From Streptomyces typhae (GTDB lineage Bacteria; Actinomycetota; Actinomycetes; Streptomycetales; Streptomycetaceae): a stretch of DNA of 64,000 nucleotides. This document shows, piece after piece, positions 33,633 through 43,145 of the stretch. Both the position numbers and the translations under genes were made by a program. Below the pieces are notes generated by a model. The model was not told the origin of the DNA, searched no databases, and worked only from the letters and a program-made list of their open reading frames with translations. How positions within the stretch are numbered: position 1 is the stretch's first letter; each line of letters starts with the position of its first letter. The stretch covers positions 186,001-250,000 of the forward strand of contig NZ_WPNZ01000003.1 in the NCBI RefSeq assembly GCF_009755605.1. The letters are read 5' to 3'.

Positions 33633-33788
33633 GGAGGTTCCCCCTCGAAGTGGTACGAGCGCGCCCCCAGCGCACTCGCAACACATGACTCACGGAGATC
33701 GGCAGTGGTTGCACTGCTGTGCGATATTCCTCAGACCCGTTACCCAGGGTCTAGGCCGCCTGCACCCCGCGCCGCGAGGGACCCGCCG

Positions 33789-34547
33789 TCACGCCTCGAA
33801 CCCGTACTCCAGGACGTAGGCGGAGGCGTCGAGCACCATCTCGTTGACCTCGACGGCGCGCCCCTGGCCGTCGAAGGCTGTGCGGCCGATGAGCATGACC
33901 GGCGTCCCGGCCGAGAGGGCGAGCCGAGCGGACTCGTCACCGCTGGGCATCCGCGACCGCACCTCCTCCCGGAACCGCACCGGCCGCCGCCCGAGCTCTT
34001 CGAGCCGCGCGTAGGTACCGCCCGGCCCGGTGCCGGGCTGCGTGATGGCCGTCCCGGCGACCAGCTCGGCGGCGAGATAGGAGGCGGAGAGCAGCACAGG
34101 CTTCCCGTCGAGCACGAACCGCCGCCGCCGTACACACACCCGCTCCCCCTCCCTGATCTCCAGAACTCCGGCAATCACCGTAGGCGCGTCCTCCTCCGTC
34201 ACCTCGACGGAGTCGACCACGAGGTCACGCCCTTCGATGTCGGCGTCCCAGACCGAACGCCCCGCACCCCACTGCGCGTGCGCGAGCCGCTCGACGCCGT
34301 GGCGCCGGATGGGCCTGAAGTCCCGGACGAAGACCCCGGCCCCCTTGCGCGCCTCGACGAGCCCTTCCGCCTGGAGGGCGGCGAGGGCCTGCCGAGCCGT
34401 CATGCGTGCGACGCCGTGGGCGGCCATGAGGTCGTTCTCACCGGGCAGCCGCTGCCCGGGGCCGTACTCACCGGCCTCGATGCCCGCGCGCAGCTGCGCT
34501 GCGATGTGCATGTACTTGGGCTGACGTCCCGCACCCCGGCCACTCAT
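33789..34547 (-). CDS. GntR-family regulator of the HutC/UTRA type
   Basis: A 252-residue regulator. Residues 9-80 form the GntR winged helix (PKYMHIAAQLRAGIEAGEYG, PGQRLPGENDLMAAHGVARM, then TARQALAALQAEGLVEARKG). Residues about 90-250 are a UTRA ligand-binding domain (VLEIREGERVCVRRRRFVLD, EEVRSRMPSGDESARLALSA). The ATG at 34547 has GGAGGA 7-12 bases upstream. A perfect 16-base palindrome lies in front of it, probably its own operator. The ligand is not evident. It is divergent from a remnant gene only, so no clear target operon is adjacent. Confidence 0.88.
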   Translation of the reverse strand: MSGRGAGRQPKYMHIAAQLRAGIEAGEYGPGQRLPGENDLMAAHGVARMTARQALAALQAEGLVEARKGAGVFVRDFRPIRRHGVERLAHAQWGAGRSVWDADIEGRDLVVDSVEVTEEDAPTVIAGVLEIREGERVCVRRRRFVLDGKPVLLSASYLAAELVAGTAITQPGTGPGGTYARLEELGRRPVRFREEVRSRMPSGDESARLALSAGTPVMLIGRTAFDGQGRAVEVNEMVLDASAYVLEYGFEA

Positions 34548-34590
34548 CAAGACCCTCCTCCGGTCATCTCTAGACACCTCTCCACTGTCA

Positions 34591-34606
34591 ACGTCTCTAG
34601 AGACGT
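34591..34606. promoter_or_regulatory. GntR operator
   Basis: ACGTCTCTAGAGACGT is a perfect 16-base palindrome 44 bases upstream of the GntR start. A related half-site ATCTCTAGACAC lies at 34566-34577. On the minus strand TTGACA overlaps the region and may be the -35 of the gene. Confidence 0.7.
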
Positions 34607-34624
34607 ACTACGGCCAAGGTCACT

Positions 34625-34984
34625 GTGGAGGTCCTGTGTCAACCCATATCGCGGCGGGGCACCCGGCAAGCTCTGAGAGCTCCGAGGCCAAGTGGCGGTT
34701 GCCTCGCGGGCCACGCAGCGCGGGGCGCGCTACTGCATGCGTACGTGCCCGCGGGGCGGGAGATCGGCGTACGCGTTGCCCGTCGCGAGGGGTGGTTGCG
34801 GATCGAGGTCGCCGACGCGAACAACGCGCAGCCCGCGCCACGTGCGGCGCGGGCCGAGGACGAGGGCGGTCGGGGTCTGGCCCTGGTGGTCGCCCTGTCG
34901 CAGCGGTGGGGCTGCCGCCCTCGTCCGCACGGGATCGGCAAGGTGATCTGGGCGGAGCTCGGGCTGCGCGAGGCTGGGGCGTGA
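34625..34984 (+). pseudogene. remnant of an anti-sigma-type ATP-binding protein
   Basis: From about 34737 the frame encodes YVPAGREIGVRVARREGWLR followed by IEVADANN, GGRGLALVVALSQRWG and GIGKVIWAEL. These are the C-terminal motifs (D-box, G-box and final strand) of the RsbW/HATPase_c-like regulators common in Streptomyces. The N-terminal helix and the N-box (a NAV-H-like motif) that must come before are absent. Upstream, similar-looking sequence (RGARYCMRTCPRGGR) is in another frame, pointing to a frameshift and truncation. It may still be translated but should not bind ATP properly. Confidence 0.55.
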
Positions 34985-35006
34985 CTTCGGTGATCGGCTC
35001 GGCCGC

Positions 35007-36707
35007 TCAGCTTCCGGCAGGACGGCCGAGGTGCGTCGGTGCGAACATGCGGAGGACCGTCGGGAGGACCACCACGCTCGGGCCCGGTGTGGTGAGGGCC
35101 TCGGTGAGGTCGGCGCGCAGGTGCTCCGGGGTCGTGCGGACGCCTCGTACGCCGAAGGACTCGGCGAGGGCCACGAAGTCGGGGCGGGTCAGTTCCGTGC
35201 CGGTGGGCTCGCCGAAGGCGTCGGTCATGTACTCGCGCAGGATGCCGTAGCCGCCGTCGTCGACGATCAGCCAGGTGACGTCCAGGTCGTACTGGGCCGC
35301 CGTGGCCAGTTCCGCGATCGAGTACATCGCGCCGCCGTCGCCGGAGACGGCCAGGACCGGCTGGGTCGGGTCGGCCGCCGCCGCGCCGAGCGCCGCCGGG
35401 AAGGCGTAGCCGAGGCCGCCCGCGCCCTGGGCGGAGTGCATGGTGCCGGGGCTGCGGGCGTCGAAGGCCGACCAGGCCCAGTAGGAGAGGATCGTCATGT
35501 CCCAGAAGGACGGGGACGTGTCGGGGAGCGCCGCCCGTACCGAGGCGAGGACGTCCTGCTCCAGGGTCAGGCCCTGGGCGTCGACGCGCTCCCGGACGGC
35601 GTCGAGGACGCGGCGTACCCGCTCGGGGGCCGTGGGGTCGTCCCGCTCCCCCACCGTTTCCAGGAGTGCCTGGAGGGCGGGCCTCGCGTCCGCGTGGATG
35701 CCGAGTGCCGGGTGGTTCGACTCCAGTTTTCCGAGGTCCGCCTCGATCTGGATGATCCGGCCGTTCGGGGCGAACGTGTGGTAGTTGGAGGAGAGTTCGC
35801 CGAGGCCGGAGCCGATGACGAGCAGGACGTCCGCCTCTTCCAGGAAGTCCGTGGTGTGGCGGTCCTCCAGCCAGGACTGGAGCGAGAGCGGGTGCTCCCA
35901 GGGGAAGGCGCCCTTGCCGCCGAAGGTGGTGACCACCGGTGCGGACAGCTTCTCGGCGAGGGCACGGAGCTTGCCCGCGGCGTCCGCGCGGACCACGCCG
36001 CCGCCCGCGATGACCGCCGGGCGCTCGGCCCGCGTCAGCAGATCGGCGGCCACCGCCGTCAGCTCCGGGCGCGGCACGAGGTCGTGCGGGGCCGCGTCCA
36101 CGCCGGTCACCTGGGGAAGCGGGGTCTCGGCGAGCAGGACGTCCTGGGGGATCTCCACCCATACCGGGCCGTGCGGGGCCGTGAGCGCCGACTCCCAGGC
36201 GGCGGCGAGCGCGGACGGGATCTGGGACTGCGTACGGACCGTGTGGACGGACTTGACCACGTCCCGGAACGAGGCCTGCTGGTCGCGGAGTTCGTGCAGA
36301 TAGCCGTGGCGGCCGCCGCCGAGCCCGGCGACGGGCACCTGGCTGCCGACGGCGAGCACGGGGGCGCTGGCCGCCGCCGCCTCCTGGAGGGCGGCGAGCG
36401 ACATCAGCGCGCCCGGCCCCGTCGAGAGGAACAGCGGCGCGACCTCGCCCGTGACCCGCCCGTACGCGTCCGCCGCGAACCCCGCGTTGTTCTCCACGCG
36501 CAGCCCGACGTACCGCAGCCGGGAGCGGCGCAGCGCGTCGAACATGCCGAGGGCGTGCTGGCCGGGGAGCCCGAAGACGGTCGACGCGCCGAGCCCGCAC
36601 AGGGTCTCGACGACGAGGTCGCCGCCGGTGCGTCCCGGCGGCGGGTTCAGGGCGGCCTCGGTCTGCGCGGCGGTGGGCCTCAGTTCCAGGTCGTGGTCGT
36701 GCGTCAC
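35007..36707 (-). CDS. thiamine diphosphate-dependent enzyme (acetolactate synthase-like)
   Basis: A 566-residue enzyme with the three-domain ThDP fold. The N-terminal domain has the catalytic Glu in [20 protein letters not shown]. The central domain has [20 protein letters not shown]. The C-terminal domain has the ThDP/Mg motif [20 protein letters not shown] (GDG to N-like position). It is annotated as acetolactate synthase in relatives, but there is no regulatory subunit and the neighbours are not branched-chain biosynthesis, so it more likely decarboxylates or carboligates a 2-keto acid in a catabolic route. The GTG at 36707 overlaps the stop of the ureohydrolase gene, so the two are coupled. 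Confidence 0.85.
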   Translation of the reverse strand: MTHDHDLELRPTAAQTEAALNPPPGRTGGDLVVETLCGLGASTVFGLPGQHALGMFDALRRSRLRYVGLRVENNAGFAADAYGRVTGEVAPLFLSTGPGALMSLAALQEAAAASAPVLAVGSQVPVAGLGGGRHGYLHELRDQQASFRDVVKSVHTVRTQSQIPSALAAAWESALTAPHGPVWVEIPQDVLLAETPLPQVTGVDAAPHDLVPRPELTAVAADLLTRAERPAVIAGGGVVRADAAGKLRALAEKLSAPVVTTFGGKGAFPWEHPLSLQSWLEDRHTTDFLEEADVLLVIGSGLGELSSNYHTFAPNGRIIQIEADLGKLESNHPALGIHADARPALQALLETVGERDDPTAPERVRRVLDAVRERVDAQGLTLEQDVLASVRAALPDTSPSFWDMTILSYWAWSAFDARSPGTMHSAQGAGGLGYAFPAALGAAAADPTQPVLAVSGDGGAMYSIAELATAAQYDLDVTWLIVDDGGYGILREYMTDAFGEPTGTELTRPDFVALAESFGVRGVRTTPEHLRADLTEALTTPGPSVVVLPTVLRMFAPTHLGRPAGS

Positions 36708-37693
36708 TTGGCCCGCGCCTCCGCGATCTGCCGGGACATGATCGTCGTCAGTTCGTACGCGGTGTGGGACGCGGCCACGGCCGTGATCTCGGCGTGGTCG
36801 TAGGCGGGCGCGACCTCGACGACGTCGGCGGAGACGAGGTTGCAGGAGGCGAGGCCGCGGAGGATCTCCAGGAGTTCGCGCGACGTCATGCCGCCCGCCT
36901 CCGGCGTGCCCGTGCCCGGGGCGTGCGCCGGGTCCAGGCAGTCGATGTCGATGGAGATGTACAGCGGCCGGTCGCCGATGCGCTGGCGGAGCTGGTCGGC
37001 GACCTCGTCGGCACCGCGCCGGTAGATGTCCGCCGACGTGACGATGCCGAAGCCCATCTTCTCGTCGTCGGTGAGGTCCTTCTTGCCGTACAGCGGACCA
37101 CGCGTGCCGACGTGGCTGAGGGCCTCGGTGTCGAGGATGCCCTCCTCCACGGCCCGCCGGAACGGGGTGCCGTGCGTGTACTCGGCGCCGAAGTAGGTGT
37201 CCCACGTGTCCAGGTGCGCGTCGAAGTGCAGCAGCGCCACCGGGCCGTGCTTCTTCGCCATCGAGCGGAGCAGCGGCAGCGCGATGGTGTGGTCGCCGCC
37301 GAGCGTCATCATGCGCGCGCCGGTCGCGAGGAGGTCGTCCGCCGCCGCCTCGATCGTCTCCACGGCCTCGTTGATGTTGAACGGGTTCGCGGCGATGTCC
37401 CCCGCGTCCGCGACCTGCGCGAGGGCGAAGGGGGAGGCGTCCTGGGCCGGGTTGTACGGGCGCAGGAGGCGGGACGCCTCGCGGATGGCGTTGCCGCCGA
37501 AGCGGGCTCCCGGGCGGTACGACACGCCCGTGTCGAAGGGGACGCCGACGACGGCGATGTCCGTCGTGCCCACCTCGTCGAGGCGGGGGAGGCGGGCGTA
37601 GGTGGCGGGGCCCGCGTAGCGGGGGGTGCGTGAGGAGTCGATCGGGCCGCGTGGCTCGCGCGGGGCGTCGGGGACCGTCTGGGGGGTGGTCAT
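36704..37693 (-). CDS. speB: agmatinase-family ureohydrolase
   Basis: A 329-residue arginase/agmatinase superfamily enzyme that hydrolyses a guanidino compound to urea and an amine. The binuclear manganese site is complete: GGDHT (about residue 147), HFDAHLDT (about 171) and [16 protein letters not shown] (about 255). The ATG at 37693 has AGGAGG 8-13 bases upstream. Agmatine is the default substrate. Coupling to a ThDP enzyme and closeness to a symporter and a PucR regulator also allow guanidinobutyrate, guanidinopropionate or similar. Confidence 0.9.
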   Translation of the reverse strand: MTTPQTVPDAPREPRGPIDSSRTPRYAGPATYARLPRLDEVGTTDIAVVGVPFDTGVSYRPGARFGGNAIREASRLLRPYNPAQDASPFALAQVADAGDIAANPFNINEAVETIEAAADDLLATGARMMTLGGDHTIALPLLRSMAKKHGPVALLHFDAHLDTWDTYFGAEYTHGTPFRRAVEEGILDTEALSHVGTRGPLYGKKDLTDDEKMGFGIVTSADIYRRGADEVADQLRQRIGDRPLYISIDIDCLDPAHAPGTGTPEAGGMTSRELLEILRGLASCNLVSADVVEVAPAYDHAEITAVAASHTAYELTTIMSRQIAEARAK

Positions 37694-37750
37694 GCTGGGG
37701 TTCCTCCTGGTGGTGCTGGTCGTACGGGTCAAGTGTGGGGCCTCGCGAGG

Positions 37751-37831
37751 GCGCCCCAATCCCGCCCCTTCCCGAAACTGGGGCTCCGCCCCAGACCCCG
37801 CTCCTCAAACGCCGGAGGGGCTGAAATTCTC
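37751..37831. repeat. Family B element, copy B4
   Basis: CCCGCCCCTTCCCGAAACTG (from 37773), then a GGGGCT/AGCCCC-type hairpin and CTCCTCAAACGCCGGAGGGG (to 37820). It lies between two genes on the minus strand, after the symporter promoter-distal end and before the ureohydrolase start, so it may end the symporter transcript. Confidence 0.75.
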
Positions 37832-37878
37832 GCCGGTGCGGCGCCCCTGGTCACGGGAAGGAGCGGGGCGGGGGGAAA

Positions 37879-39354
37879 TCATGCGCTCACCGACGCCTCC
37901 GGTGCGCTCGGGTCCAGGGCACGCCCCGCGACGCGGTCCCGCCAAGCGGCCAGCTTCGCCGGGTCGGTGGGCGGTGTGGCCAGCGACACGGCCACGTACG
38001 CGACCAGCGAGACGAGCAGGCCGTAGGAGATCGGCTCGTTGGCGAGGACGCCGTAGTGCCACATCAGGCCGACCACGGAGAGCCCCCCGGCACCGACGGC
38101 GGCGAGCGCCCCGGCCCCGGTGCCCCGCCGCCACAGCAGTCCCCCGAGGATCGGCACGAGCAGCCCCCCGACGAGCAGGTTGTAGGCGACGGTGAGCGCC
38201 TCGACGACGTCGTTGAGGGCGATGGAGACACCGATGACGAGGACGCCCATGACGAGGATGAAGAGGCGGTTGCCCTTCACCTCGTCCACCTCCGCCGCCT
38301 CCTCATGGGCGCCTGCCCGCGCGGCAGCGCCCCGTACCCGCGCCCAGATGTCGTTGTTAGCCACGGTCGCGCACGCGATGAGCGCCCCGGAGGAGGTCGA
38401 CATGACGGCGGCGAGCGCGGCGGCGAGGACGAGCCCCCGTACGCCGATGGGCAGTTCGTCCTTGACGATGGTCGCGAAGGCGGAGTCGGCGCTGGGCAGC
38501 TTCGGGTACATGACCTTCGCGGCGGTGCCGATGACGGCTCCGGCGAGGGCGTAGAGGAGGCAGTACGTACCGGCGACGGTGCCGCCCCAGCGGGCCACCT
38601 TGTCGCTGCGCGCGGTGAACACGCGCTGCCAGATGTCCTGCCCGATGAGCATGCCGAAGGTGTAGATCAGGACGTAGGTGAAGATCGTCTCGCCGCCCAC
38701 GCCGAGGGGCTCGAAGTAGTCGTCCGGCAGTTCGTCCCGCATCGCGCCGAAGCCACCGGCCTTGACGACGGCGATCGGCAGCAGCAGGAGCAGCACGCCC
38801 ACCGTCTTGACGACGAACTGCACCATGTCGGTCAGCGTGATGGACCACATGCCGCCGAGGGTCGAGTAGGCGACGACGATGGCGCCGCCGATGACGATCG
38901 CGACGGTGCGGTTCAGGTCGAACAGGACGTCGAAGATGGTGGCGTACGCGATGGTGGAGGTGACGGCGAGCATCAGCGTGTAGGCCCACATGACGATGCC
39001 GGACAGCATGCCCGCACGGCCGCCGTAGCGCAGGTCGAGCATCTCCGAGACGGTGTACACCTTCAGGCGCGCGATGCGGGCGGAGAAGAGGACCGACAGG
39101 GCCAGCAGGCCGAGGCCGATGGTGAAGACCATCCAGGCGCCGGACAGGCCGTGGGTGTAGCCGAGCCCGACACCGCCGATGGTGGAGGCGCCGCCGAGGA
39201 CGATCGCGGCCATGGTGCCGGAGTACATCCAGGGCCCGAGGCGGCGGCCCGCCACGAGGAACTCGCTCTTCGACCTGGCGCGGCGCATGCCCCACCAGCC
39301 CATGGCCAGCATGCCGGCCAGATAGACGACGATCACGGTGTAGTCGACGGCCAT
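37879..39354 (-). CDS. sodium:solute symporter (SSS family)
   Basis: A 491-residue integral membrane protein with about 13 hydrophobic helices. The SSS features are an N-terminal VDYTVIVVYLAGMLAMGWWG, SEFLVAGRRLGPWMYSGTM, the sodium-site helix TIGGVGLGYTHGLSGAW, and QDIWQRVFTARS followed by AAVMSTSSGALIACATV. The ATG at 39354 has AAGGAGG upstream. It presumably imports the substrate used by the ureohydrolase and ThDP enzyme. It is divergent from the PucR gene, which is the obvious candidate regulator. Confidence 0.9.
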   Translation of the reverse strand: MAVDYTVIVVYLAGMLAMGWWGMRRARSKSEFLVAGRRLGPWMYSGTMAAIVLGGASTIGGVGLGYTHGLSGAWMVFTIGLGLLALSVLFSARIARLKVYTVSEMLDLRYGGRAGMLSGIVMWAYTLMLAVTSTIAYATIFDVLFDLNRTVAIVIGGAIVVAYSTLGGMWSITLTDMVQFVVKTVGVLLLLLPIAVVKAGGFGAMRDELPDDYFEPLGVGGETIFTYVLIYTFGMLIGQDIWQRVFTARSDKVARWGGTVAGTYCLLYALAGAVIGTAAKVMYPKLPSADSAFATIVKDELPIGVRGLVLAAALAAVMSTSSGALIACATVANNDIWARVRGAAARAGAHEEAAEVDEVKGNRLFILVMGVLVIGVSIALNDVVEALTVAYNLLVGGLLVPILGGLLWRRGTGAGALAAVGAGGLSVVGLMWHYGVLANEPISYGLLVSLVAYVAVSLATPPTDPAKLAAWRDRVAGRALDPSAPEASVSA

Positions 39355-39539
39355 GACGCAGGCCTCCTTGCGAGCTCGATCGGTGGCGTGTCGTGCGGGT
39401 GGAGTGCGGCGGCGACCGGCCGCGGGGACATCCGCCCGTACCCGCGGCGCTGATCGGCACGACCCTAGGTGGCCGGAAAGAGACGCTGAAGTGTACGTTT
39501 CCTCCACTCTCCGAGCCGGATATGGAGGAACCGTCCACC

Positions 39540-41228
39540 ATGCCGCCCGCCGTGCCCCCCGCCACGCCCCCCGGCCCGCCCGCACCCGCCGCCGGGGCCG
39601 GGGCCGCCCCACCGCCCACCCCCGCCGTGCCCCTCACCGCCCTCCTCGCCCACGAGGAGCTCGGCCTGCGCCAGATCGCGGGCCCCGACGCGGCGGCGAC
39701 CGGCGCCGTCGTGCACTGGGTGCACACGTCGGAGATGGCCGACCCGTACCCGTATCTGCTGGGGGGCGAGCTGCTGCTCACGGCCGGGGTGCACATCCCG
39801 GGTACTGACGCGGGCGCGGACAGCCGCGCGTACGACGCGGACACCTACGCGGCCCGCATCGTCGCCGCGGGCGGCGCCGCCCTCGGCTTCGGCGTGGCCC
39901 CCGTGCACGACACGGTGCCGCGGACGCTCCTCGACGCCTGCGACCGGCACGGCCTGCCGCTCCTGGAGGTGCCGCCGCGCACCACGTTCAGCGGCGTCGC
40001 CCGCGCGGTCTGGCAGCTCATGGCCGAGGCCCGCCACGCCGAGCTGCGCCGCGTCACCCAGGCCCAGCAGGGCCTCGCCGCGGCGGCGGCCCGCCCGGAC
40101 GCGGTCCCTGCGCTGCTGCGGCAGCTGGCGGTGCGCCTCGGCGGATACGCGGCGCTGTACGGGCCGGACGGCGCCCCCACCCGGACGGCGGGGGCGCTGC
40201 CCGCGCAGGAGCCGGGGGCGGACGCGGCGCTGGCGCGCCTGGTGGAGGTGGTCACCCCGGGCGCGGGCGCGGGCCCGGTTCCCGCCGCCGCCTCCGACAC
40301 CCTCGCCGGTGTCCACCTCGCGGCCTACCCCCTCGCCGGGGCGCACGGGCTCGCCCTCGGGGTCGCGACGCCCCGGCGGGAACCGGGCGACCACACACTG
40401 GCGGGGGTCGCCGCCGTGCTCCTCTCGCTCCTGACCGCCCCGCACCAGGGCGCCGCCGAGTCGGCCCGGTCGGCGGCCCTAGTGCGGCTGCTGCTCGGCG
40501 CGCGCCCCGAGGACGTGCTGCCGCTCCTCGGCGCCGAGCGGTGGACGGTCGTGCACGCGCGCGTGCGGCACACCGCCCCCGAGCAGGGCCCGCCGGACCC
40601 GGCGGCGCTGGCGGCGGCCCTGGGCAGCACGCTGGTCGACAGCACCGGGGCCGGAGACGGCGGACAGGGCGGGGACGCCGCCCCTCCCGCCGCATCCGGC
40701 TCTCCCGTCGTATCCGCCCCTTCCGCCGCACCTGCCCCTCTTGTCACACCCGCCGTACCCGCCCCGCCCCTGCCACCCGTCGCACCCGTCGTACGCCTCC
40801 TCCTGCCCGCCGACCGCGGCCCCTCCCCCCAGGCCGGCTGGACCCTCGGCGTCTCCGCCCCCGCGGGCGCGGGCGCCCTGCTCGCCGCCGACGCGCAGGC
40901 CGCGCGGGCCCTGCGCCGGGCCGAGGCGGCGAGGACCGCGCTGGTGCGGCACCGCGAGAGCGGGCTCGCCGGGCTCGTCGCGCCCGCGGAGGCAGACGCG
41001 CACGCGCGGGAGCTGCTCGCCCCGCTCGGCGACAGCGCCCCGCTCACCGAGACCCTGCGCACCTGGCTGTCCCTGCACGGGAGCTGGGACCGCACCGCGG
41101 CCGCGCTCTCCGTGCACCGCAACACCGTCCGCCAGCGCGTCGCCCGCTGCGCCGCCCTGCTCGCCACGGACCTCGACGACCCGGACGTCCGCATGGAGCT
41201 GTGGTTCGCCCTGAGCCGCCGCTCCTGA
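39540..41228 (+). CDS. PucR-family transcriptional regulator
   Basis: A 562-residue regulator. The N-terminal PucR domain (about 30-160) has VVHWVHTSEMADPYPYLLGG and ELLLTAGVHIPG; the C-terminal helix-turn-helix is LRTWLSLHGSWDRTAAALSV followed by HRNTVRQRVARC. The first 30 residues and a stretch around 375-420 are Pro/Ala/Val-rich low complexity, the latter from imperfect repeats near 40680-40790. PucR proteins control purine, amine and amino acid catabolism. It is divergent from the symporter gene and probably controls the symporter and ureohydrolase genes. The ATG at 39540 is preferred over 39522 because GGAGGA precedes it. Confidence 0.87.
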   Translation: MPPAVPPATPPGPPAPAAGAGAAPPPTPAVPLTALLAHEELGLRQIAGPDAAATGAVVHWVHTSEMADPYPYLLGGELLLTAGVHIPGTDAGADSRAYDADTYAARIVAAGGAALGFGVAPVHDTVPRTLLDACDRHGLPLLEVPPRTTFSGVARAVWQLMAEARHAELRRVTQAQQGLAAAAARPDAVPALLRQLAVRLGGYAALYGPDGAPTRTAGALPAQEPGADAALARLVEVVTPGAGAGPVPAAASDTLAGVHLAAYPLAGAHGLALGVATPRREPGDHTLAGVAAVLLSLLTAPHQGAAESARSAALVRLLLGARPEDVLPLLGAERWTVVHARVRHTAPEQGPPDPAALAAALGSTLVDSTGAGDGGQGGDAAPPAASGSPVVSAPSAAPAPLVTPAVPAPPLPPVAPVVRLLLPADRGPSPQAGWTLGVSAPAGAGALLAADAQAARALRRAEAARTALVRHRESGLAGLVAPAEADAHARELLAPLGDSAPLTETLRTWLSLHGSWDRTAAALSVHRNTVRQRVARCAALLATDLDDPDVRMELWFALSRRS

Positions 41229-41360
41229 GACCCGCGCAGACCCGAGCCGGACCCAGCCAGTAGTGCCTGTCGCCGTCCGGTCGCCCACGTGAGCGGCGGC
41301 ACAGGTCCGACGTGCGGGACGCCCGGTCCCCGCCCCGTCGCCGACGGCACAATGGGTCGC

Positions 41361-42143
41361 ATGCCGATACCCAGCCGCGCCGCGCTCGTCGACCACCTCG
41401 TCCGTACCCGTATCGCCGGCGACGTCGCCACGCCCCGCGAGAACAACCTCTCCCACTACCGCAAGCTCGCGAACGGCGACCGGCACTACTGGCTCGGCCT
41501 GGAACTCGGCGACCGCTGGAGAGACGAGCAGGACGTCCTCGCCGTGATGGCCGAGCGGTGCGGCGTGATCGACGACCCGGGGCACCGGCAGGGCCAGGAC
41601 ACCATCGACCCGGAGCTGACCGTCGACGCCCTGGAGCGGATGGCGGCCCGGCTGCGCAAGGCCGCCGCGGGCAAGGAGCGCGTCCTGTTCGCGACCGGCC
41701 ACCCGGGCGGGCTCCTCGACGTGCACCGCGCGACGGCCACCGCGCTGCGCGCCGCGGGCTGCGACGTCGTCGTCATCCCGGAGGGCCTGACGGCCGACGA
41801 GGGTTTCGTCTTCCAGTTCGCCGACGTCGCCGTCCTGGAGCGCGGCGCCACCCTGTGGCACACGCACTCGCCGGAGCCGATGAACGCGGTCCTGGACGGC
41901 CTGCTCCGCGAGGAGCGGCCGCTGCCCGACCTCGTCGTCGCCGACCACGGCTGGGCCGGGCGCGCGGGCCAGCGCGGCATCGACTCCCTCGGGTACGCGG
42001 ACTGCAACGACCCCGCCCTGTTCATCGGCGAGGCGGAGGGCACCGTACAGGTCACGGTCCCCCTGGACGACCACGTGACGAGCCCCCGGTTCTACGACCC
42101 GCTGACGGCCTACCTCCTCAACGCGGCGGGGCTTGGCCAGTAG
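41361..42143 (+). CDS. conserved protein, putative phosphatase
   Basis: A 260-residue cytoplasmic protein. It has an N-terminal region PRENNLSHYRKLANGDRHYW with LGLELGDRWRDEQDVLAVMA, then FATGHPGGLLDVHRATATAL, LWHTHSPEPMN, VADHGWAGRAGQRGIDSLGY and ADCNDPALFIGEAEG. The many His and Asp residues suggest a metal-dependent hydrolase. I recall homologues annotated simply as phosphatase in streptomycetes, without known substrate. The ATG at 41361 is used; ATG 41352 would add three residues. Its last 26 bases overlap the convergent cation exporter gene tail to tail. Confidence 0.6.
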   Translation: MPIPSRAALVDHLVRTRIAGDVATPRENNLSHYRKLANGDRHYWLGLELGDRWRDEQDVLAVMAERCGVIDDPGHRQGQDTIDPELTVDALERMAARLRKAAAGKERVLFATGHPGGLLDVHRATATALRAAGCDVVVIPEGLTADEGFVFQFADVAVLERGATLWHTHSPEPMNAVLDGLLREERPLPDLVVADHGWAGRAGQRGIDSLGYADCNDPALFIGEAEGTVQVTVPLDDHVTSPRFYDPLTAYLLNAAGLGQ

Positions 42144-43113
42144 GGGTGCCGCGACCGGGCGTCGGGTCCAGGTACACCCGCCGCACGGCCGGGAACCGGT
42201 CCCGGATGCGCCGCGTCGTCCGGTCGCAGGCGGCCTCGATCTCCGCCGCCGTGGACACGTCCCGGAAGTTCACCTTCGCGGCGACCAGAGCCTCGCTCGG
42301 CCCCTGGAGCAGGGTGGTCAGCTCCAGCACGGCCACCACGTGCGGGTCCGCGAGGAGTTCGGCCCGTACCGCCGCCCGCACGGGGCTCGGCAGGGGCCGC
42401 CCGATGAGCAGTTCCGCGTTGGCGTGCCCGAGGACCCACGCGACGTGCGCGAGCAGCGCCCCGATGCACAGCGACGCCACGCCGTCCCAGACACCGGAGC
42501 CGGTGAGCTGCCCGCCGAGCAGGCCGCCCGCGGCGAGCACGAGGCCCGCGAGCGCGGCGGAGTCCTCCATGACGACGGCCTTCACGGCGGTGTCGGGCGT
42601 GTGCCGCAGATAGTGCCGCACGTGCACGTCGAACCGTGCCGCCGCGCCGCGCGCCTGCTTCAGGCCGGTGCGCAGGGAGTAGCCCTCCAGGAGGAAGGCG
42701 ATGCCGAGGACGGTGTACGAGAGGAGCGGGTCGCCGGGTTCCTCGCCGTGCGTGAGGGTGTGCACGCCGTCGTACACGGCGAAGACGCCGCCGCCGACGA
42801 ACGTGGCCACGGAGGCGAGCAGCGCCCAGATGTAGCGCGCGCCGCCGTAGCCGAGCGGATGCTCCTCGTCGGCGGGCCGCTCGGCGCTCCTCAGGGAGAC
42901 GAGCAACATCAGCTCCGTGACGGTGTCGGCCACGGAGTGCGCGGCCTCGGAGAGCATCGCGCTCGATCCGCTGACGGCACCGGCGACGGCCTTGGCGACG
43001 GCGATCCCGAGGTTGGCGGCCGCGGCGACGATGACGGTGAAGGTGCTCTCACCGCCCGAGCCGCCCTCACCGCCGCCCTCACTGCCGGGGGTACTTACCG
43101 TGCTTTCGCCCAT
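42118..43113 (-). CDS. cation diffusion facilitator family transporter
   Basis: A 331-residue CDF (cation efflux) protein, exporting divalent metals such as Zn or Mn by proton exchange. Six membrane helices are visible, starting VIVAAAANLGIAVAKAVAGA. The helix 2 metal site is HSVADTVTELML (HxxxD), and helix 5 carries VVMEDSAALAGLVLAAG. The cytoplasmic C-terminal domain starts near LIGRPLPSPV and ends in a Pro-rich tail. A Gly/Glu/Ser-rich N-terminal leader precedes helix 1. The ATG at 43113 is the plausible start. It overlaps the preceding convergent gene by 26 bases. Confidence 0.88.
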   Translation of the reverse strand: MGESTVSTPGSEGGGEGGSGGESTFTVIVAAAANLGIAVAKAVAGAVSGSSAMLSEAAHSVADTVTELMLLVSLRSAERPADEEHPLGYGGARYIWALLASVATFVGGGVFAVYDGVHTLTHGEEPGDPLLSYTVLGIAFLLEGYSLRTGLKQARGAAARFDVHVRHYLRHTPDTAVKAVVMEDSAALAGLVLAAGGLLGGQLTGSGVWDGVASLCIGALLAHVAWVLGHANAELLIGRPLPSPVRAAVRAELLADPHVVAVLELTTLLQGPSEALVAAKVNFRDVSTAAEIEAACDRTTRRIRDRFPAVRRVYLDPTPGRGTPTGQAPPR

Positions 43114-43145
43114 GCTGGGGGAGTATGCCGGACATGTCCCGCCCG

